Positions 60,299 to 64,000 of a stretch of 64,000 nucleotides of DNA are shown one piece after another. The position numbers were made by a program, and so were the translations under genes. Under the pieces are notes generated by a model. The model ran no database searches. It worked only from the letters and a program-made list of their open reading frames with translations, and was not told the DNA's origin. The stretch covers positions 56,048 to 120,047 of the forward strand of contig NZ_FOBG01000005.1 in assembly GCF_900109645.1 (NCBI RefSeq), read 5' to 3'. The first letter of the stretch is position 1, and the number at the start of each line of letters is the position of its first letter. Source of the DNA: Duganella sp. CF402 (GTDB lineage Bacteria; Pseudomonadota; Gammaproteobacteria; Burkholderiales; Burkholderiaceae_D).

Positions 60299-61125
60299 CA
60301 GTGCTCCGTTGATGTTTTTTCTTCCAGCGCTTCCAGCGCGCGGCGGCCACGGTCGCCAAGGAAGAACTCCTTGATGAACGGGTGGTCGACTTTCAGCAGA
60401 TCGCACAGCGGACCCAGTGCGATCACATGTTTTTCCGCCAGCACGGCGATGCGGGTGGACAGCGCGAACAGCGTATCGAGATCGTGCGTGACCATCACCA
60501 CCGTTAAACCAAGTTCACGGTGCAGCGATTTAATCAGTGCCACAAAGGCTTCCGACAAGTCGGGGTCAAGACCGGCGGTGGGCTCGTCGAGGAACAGCAG
60601 CTTGGGCTCCAGCGCCAGGGCGCGCGCCAGGGCCACGCGCTTGACCATGCCGCCCGACAGGTCGGACGGCATCTTGTTGGCATGCTCGGGGCCGAGACCC
60701 ACCATGTTCATCTTCAGCAGCACCGCGTCGTGCACCAGTTCTTCCGGCAGCACGTGCAGCTCGCGCATCGGCTGGGCGATGTTCTCGAACACCGTCAGCG
60801 CCGAATACAGCGCGCCTTGCTGGAACAGCATGCCCCAGTGATTGCGCAGTTCCTGCAGGCGGTCGGAATCGATCTCGCTGATGTCCTCGCCGAACACGCG
60901 CACGCAGCCGCGCGCCGGGCGTTCAAGGCCCAGCATCTGGCGCAGCAGCGTGGTCTTGCCGGTGCCCGAGCCGCCGACGATGGACATGATTTCGCCCTGT
61001 TCGATTTCGAGATTCAGATCCTGATGCACTACCGTGCGGCCGTACTTGGTCCACAGGCCGGTGATTTCGACCACCGGCACGCTGCCGTCGAGCGTCAGTT
61101 CGCCGTCGATGTCGCAACTGCTCAT
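60298..61125 (-). CDS. Mla-type ABC transporter ATPase
   Basis: 275 residues. Walker A VGGSGTGKTTLLRQML, Q-loop, signature DLSGGMVKRVALARAL, Walker B KLLFLDEPTAGLDP and H-loop VTHDLDTLF. MlaF family. The start overlaps the permease gene (ATGA) and the stop overlaps the MlaD gene, so translation is coupled through the operon. Confidence 0.95.
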   Translation of the reverse strand: MSSCDIDGELTLDGSVPVVEITGLWTKYGRTVVHQDLNLEIEQGEIMSIVGGSGTGKTTLLRQMLGLERPARGCVRVFGEDISEIDSDRLQELRNHWGMLFQQGALYSALTVFENIAQPMRELHVLPEELVHDAVLLKMNMVGLGPEHANKMPSDLSGGMVKRVALARALALEPKLLFLDEPTAGLDPDLSEAFVALIKSLHRELGLTVVMVTHDLDTLFALSTRIAVLAEKHVIALGPLCDLLKVDHPFIKEFFLGDRGRRALEALEEKTSTEH

Positions 61126-62240
61126 AAGGAGAACCCCACGCCGCTAAATACAATCGCAAATACCGCGTCGGCCAAGATAACCGCCGTAATCGCCGTCACC
61201 ACCGACGTGGTGGTGCCGCGTCCGAGGCTCTCCGTATTCGGCTTGATGCGCAAACCAAAGTGGCAGGACACCAGCGCAATCAGCATGCCGAACACCACGC
61301 CCTTGCCGATGCCGATCATGTAGTTCGCCAGCGGCACGGCTTCCGGTAGCTTGAGCAGGAAGTACTGCGGCGACAGATTCAATTCCACCTTGGCCGACAG
61401 CATGCCGCCCATCAGCGCGATGGTGTCGGTCCAGATCACCAGCAGCGGCATGGCGATGGCCAGTGCCAGCACCTTCGGCATGATCAGGCGGAAGCCGTGC
61501 GAGATGCCCATCACCAGCATGGCGTCCAATTCCTCGGTCACGCGCATCACGCCCAGCTGCGCGGTGATGGAAGAGCCGGAACGGCCGGCCACCAGAATCG
61601 CTGCCAGCAGCGGTCCCAGTTCACGGATGATGCTCATGCCGAGCAGGTTGACCAGGAAGATATCGCCGCCAAAGTTGCGCAGCTGCTGGGCGGACAGATA
61701 GGAGAACACCACGCCGATCAAAAAGCCCACCAGCGCTGTGATGCCCAGCGCCTGGAAGCCCGCGTGATAGATATTGGCCGAGATCTCCTTCCACGGCCCG
61801 CGCAGCGGATCGCGCAGGAAGCGCCAACTGTCCAGCACCACCTGACCGATCAAACGCAGCAGGCCGGCCATGTGCTCGAAGAACAGCAGCATGGCAAAGC
61901 CCAGCTTCATCACCAGCGTCAGGCGGTTCTGGCGCGCGCGCGGCAGCTCCAGCGTGCCGGTGGTCTCAAGGCGCTTGAAGAACTCTTCCAGTTCAGGCGC
62001 CAGTTGCAGGTTGGCCGGGCGGGTCTTGCCCCAGGCATTCCAGAACAACTGGGCGCCGATATGGTCCATGCTGTCGATGGCCGACAGGTCCCATTCCAGC
62101 TGGTCGCCGTTGAGTGATTTGAGGAAGGTGGTGATGGTGGACATCGCCGAGCCCTGAGCCAGCGCGTGCACTTGCCAAGTGCCGGTCGCAGCGACGGCGC
62201 CGGCATTGAGGGTGAGAGTGGGCTCTTGAGCGGTAGGCAT
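61122..62240 (-). CDS. Mla-type ABC transporter permease with N-terminal STAS domain
   Basis: 372 residues. The first ~95 residues form a STAS-like domain (LSAIDSMDHIGAQLFWNAWG), fused here rather than encoded as a separate mlaB. The MlaE permease follows with five to six helices: QALGITALVGFLIGVVFSYL, RELGPLLAAILVAGRSGSSI and the C-terminal VVFGMLIALVSCHFGLRI. It is the first gene of the seven-gene operon that runs to 56467. Confidence 0.95.
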   Translation of the reverse strand: MPTAQEPTLTLNAGAVAATGTWQVHALAQGSAMSTITTFLKSLNGDQLEWDLSAIDSMDHIGAQLFWNAWGKTRPANLQLAPELEEFFKRLETTGTLELPRARQNRLTLVMKLGFAMLLFFEHMAGLLRLIGQVVLDSWRFLRDPLRGPWKEISANIYHAGFQALGITALVGFLIGVVFSYLSAQQLRNFGGDIFLVNLLGMSIIRELGPLLAAILVAGRSGSSITAQLGVMRVTEELDAMLVMGISHGFRLIMPKVLALAIAMPLLVIWTDTIALMGGMLSAKVELNLSPQYFLLKLPEAVPLANYMIGIGKGVVFGMLIALVSCHFGLRIKPNTESLGRGTTTSVVTAITAVILADAVFAIVFSGVGFSL

Positions 62241-62315
62241 GCCTCAAGTTTAAGGGAGTTTGGCCCCGGCCGCTACCAAAGCGTATACCGGGACTCCCTT
62301 TCGGTAGATGCGTGG

Positions 62316-63791
62316 TCAGGCGGCCAAACGGCGCGCCTGGCGCTTCGGTGCCGGCGTTTCGGCCAGCTTGGGCTTGGCGCCGCCGCTGTAATCACTGGCC
62401 AGCAGGGCGTCGGCGTCGGCCTTGTCCATGCCCTGCGTTTGCAGATAGCGCGACACCATCGTCACCAGCCGCTCCAGCGCAATGCGGTGGGTGGCGTCGG
62501 TGTTCGCGTACAGCCAGTCCGAGAACGCCATGAAGCGCTGGAACGGCGCATCGCCCAGCAGCACCGGCAGCGTATGTCCGAAGCGGCCGGAATTCGCCAC
62601 CAGATCCCAGTAGCGCGCAAAGCGCACCAGCCGTTGCATGGTGCTGAAGTCGATATCCTTGTTGGCCAGGATGGTGTACGGCGCATACGGGTCGTACACC
62701 ATGCCGAATTCCTGCGTGTGGCGGATGATCGGCGTGCCGCGCAAGCGCTTCAGGATACCGAACTGGATCTCGTGCGGCTCCAGCGCCCACAGCTTGTTGA
62801 AGCCTTCGGCAAAGCTCTCCACCGTTTCACCGGGCAGGCCGGCGATCAGGTCGACGTGCATGTGCGCGTGCGATTGCTTGGTCAGCCAGCGGATATTGTC
62901 GGCGGCCTTCTGGTTATCCTGCTTGCGGCTGACCAGCGTTTGCACCTCGGGGTTGAAGCTCTGGATGCCGATCTCGAACTGCAGCGCGCCTGGCGGGAAC
63001 TTGGCGATGCCTTCTTTCAGCGCATCCGGCAGGTGATCGGGCACCAGCTCGAAGTGGGCGTAGACCGGATCGTCCGGGTTGGCTTCCAGCTTATCGAGGA
63101 AGAACTGCATGATCTTCAGGCTGGTCTTGATATTCAGGTTGAAGGTGCGGTCGACAAACTTGAACAGGCGCGCGCCGCGCTGGTACAGCGACTCCATCTC
63201 GGCCAGGAAGCTATCGAGCGCGAACGGCCACGCCGTCTTGTCCAGCGCGGAGAGGCAAAACTCGCACTTGAACGGGCAGCCGCGCGAAGCCTCTACATAG
63301 AGCGTGCGGTTCTTGATGTCGTCGTCGCTGTATAAAGAATAGGGCAGCTTGATCTCGGCCATCGGCGGCTGTACGCCGGCGTGCACTTTCATCAGCGGCT
63401 TGGGGCCGCGCAGGATTTCGCCGCACAGTTTAGGGAAGGTCACATCGCCCCAGCCGGTAATCACGTAATCGGCCAGCTTGACGATCTCCTGCTCATTGGT
63501 CTCGTGCGAGACTTCCGGGCCGCCCAGCACCACGGTCACATGCGGCGCCACGCGCTTGAGCATGGCCACGACCTTGGCCGTCTCTTCGACGTTCCATATG
63601 TAGATGCCGAAGCCGACGATCTTCGGCGCGTACGACAGGATGCGTTCAACGATCTCGGTCGCCTTGGCGCCGATGACAAATTCCTGCAGGCGGGTTTGTT
63701 CCTGCAGCTCGCCCATATTCGCCAATAGATAGCGAAGGCCCAGCGAAGCGTGGGTATATCGGGCGTTGAGGGTGGTAAGCAAAATAGACAT
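62316..63791 (-). CDS. B12-binding radical SAM protein
   Basis: 491 residues. A cobalamin-binding N-terminal domain (about 1-140) with VLGGPEVSHE and DYVITGWGDVTFPKL, then the radical SAM core with the cluster motif EASRGCPFKCEFCLSALD (CxxxCxxC), and a DUF4080-type C-terminal region. It catalyses an unknown radical methylation or related step. No operon partner is seen. It is separated by 76 bases from the Mla operon on the same strand. Confidence 0.92.
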   Translation of the reverse strand: MSILLTTLNARYTHASLGLRYLLANMGELQEQTRLQEFVIGAKATEIVERILSYAPKIVGFGIYIWNVEETAKVVAMLKRVAPHVTVVLGGPEVSHETNEQEIVKLADYVITGWGDVTFPKLCGEILRGPKPLMKVHAGVQPPMAEIKLPYSLYSDDDIKNRTLYVEASRGCPFKCEFCLSALDKTAWPFALDSFLAEMESLYQRGARLFKFVDRTFNLNIKTSLKIMQFFLDKLEANPDDPVYAHFELVPDHLPDALKEGIAKFPPGALQFEIGIQSFNPEVQTLVSRKQDNQKAADNIRWLTKQSHAHMHVDLIAGLPGETVESFAEGFNKLWALEPHEIQFGILKRLRGTPIIRHTQEFGMVYDPYAPYTILANKDIDFSTMQRLVRFARYWDLVANSGRFGHTLPVLLGDAPFQRFMAFSDWLYANTDATHRIALERLVTMVSRYLQTQGMDKADADALLASDYSGGAKPKLAETPAPKRQARRLAA

Positions 63792-64000
63792 GTGAGTATT
63801 TTACTTGAGGGGTTGACGACTGGCACGCCATCCCCCATAATCTCGTTCCTCTGCTGCTGAACACAACGCTTCGCAGCAGATAGAAAGACCCTGATCTTTA
63901 AAAAATTACAGTCGATAAATGTGGGCGTTTGATGCTGCAACAAAAGCATTAAATGCTCAAACAAAGAAATACTGTCAGTATTTTGAGTAAGAGCGAACCA
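63792..64000. other. Terminal gap at the window edge
   Basis: No supported gene. The last 200 bases are moderately AT-rich and may hold the promoter of the radical SAM gene. Confidence 0.3.

Overview
The window looks like a high-GC betaproteobacterial chromosome, most likely Oxalobacteraceae (Duganella/Massilia/Janthinobacterium-like), read across the replication-origin region. That assignment is an inference from gene order (dnaA-dnaN-gyrB leftward, rpmH-rnpA-yidD-yidC-mnmE rightward) and from protein sequences; no 16S gene is present.

Layout: (1) 1-4.0 kb is GC-rich host sequence: a stress-type protein cut by the window edge, an orphan PemK/MazF toxin gene followed by a sharply defined small RNA gene, then type VI secretion baseplate genes tssF-tssG. 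The T6SS locus stops in a frameshifted vgrG remnant fused to a short scrap of a DISARM DrmA-type helicase. (2) 4.4-19.5 kb is mobile: a Zn-binding protein / large serine recombinase / ParB-like / ParB-like cassette, decayed pieces of a second set, and a Tn7-like transposition module (tnsA, tnsB, tnsC, two tniQ/tnsD-type genes) with a second serine recombinase. (3) 19.5-30 kb is an accessory, defence-like stretch: lipoprotein, XRE regulator with a putative modified-DNA-sensing HNH nuclease, a plasmid ParC-like gene, a divergent membrane protein and HEPN protein, an overlapping pair (GHKL-ATPase plus a 762-residue protein of unknown function), a hypothetical gene and an IS21 remnant. (4) 30.4-37.5 kb is a type I restriction-modification operon in the order hsdR-hsdS-(PrrC-like anticodon nuclease)-hsdM. 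It is followed by a terminator and a 50-bp 3' fragment of tRNA-Phe, a typical integration scar. (5) 38.1-47.8 kb is the core origin region: gyrB, dnaN and dnaA on the minus strand, an origin candidate, and rpmH, rnpA, yidD, yidC and mnmE on the plus strand. (6) 47.8-64 kb is ordinary core: a MITE-like inverted repeat, an SMP-30-like protein with a diguanylate cyclase, an HPt protein, a CAP-domain lipoprotein, pssA, an aldo/keto reductase, an EAL/HDOD protein, dacA, and a seven-gene minus-strand operon. That operon joins an Mla-type lipid ABC transporter (permease, ATPase, MlaD, lipoprotein) to a VanZ protein, a 2Fe-2S ferredoxin and a hydrolase. A B12-dependent radical-SAM gene closes the window.

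The genes between 4.3 and 37.9 kb form an accessory island between the T6SS and the origin. It combines transposition machinery with several layers of likely phage defence (type I RM guarded by a PrrC-like nuclease, an HNH nuclease, a HEPN protein, the GHKL pair). The best candidates for undescribed biology are the GHKL/762-aa pair with its HEPN neighbour, the PemK-small RNA locus, and the recombinase-ParB-ParB cassette that sits beside the Tn7-like module. No CRISPR array or cas gene is present. All coordinates were read by eye; no database search was run.
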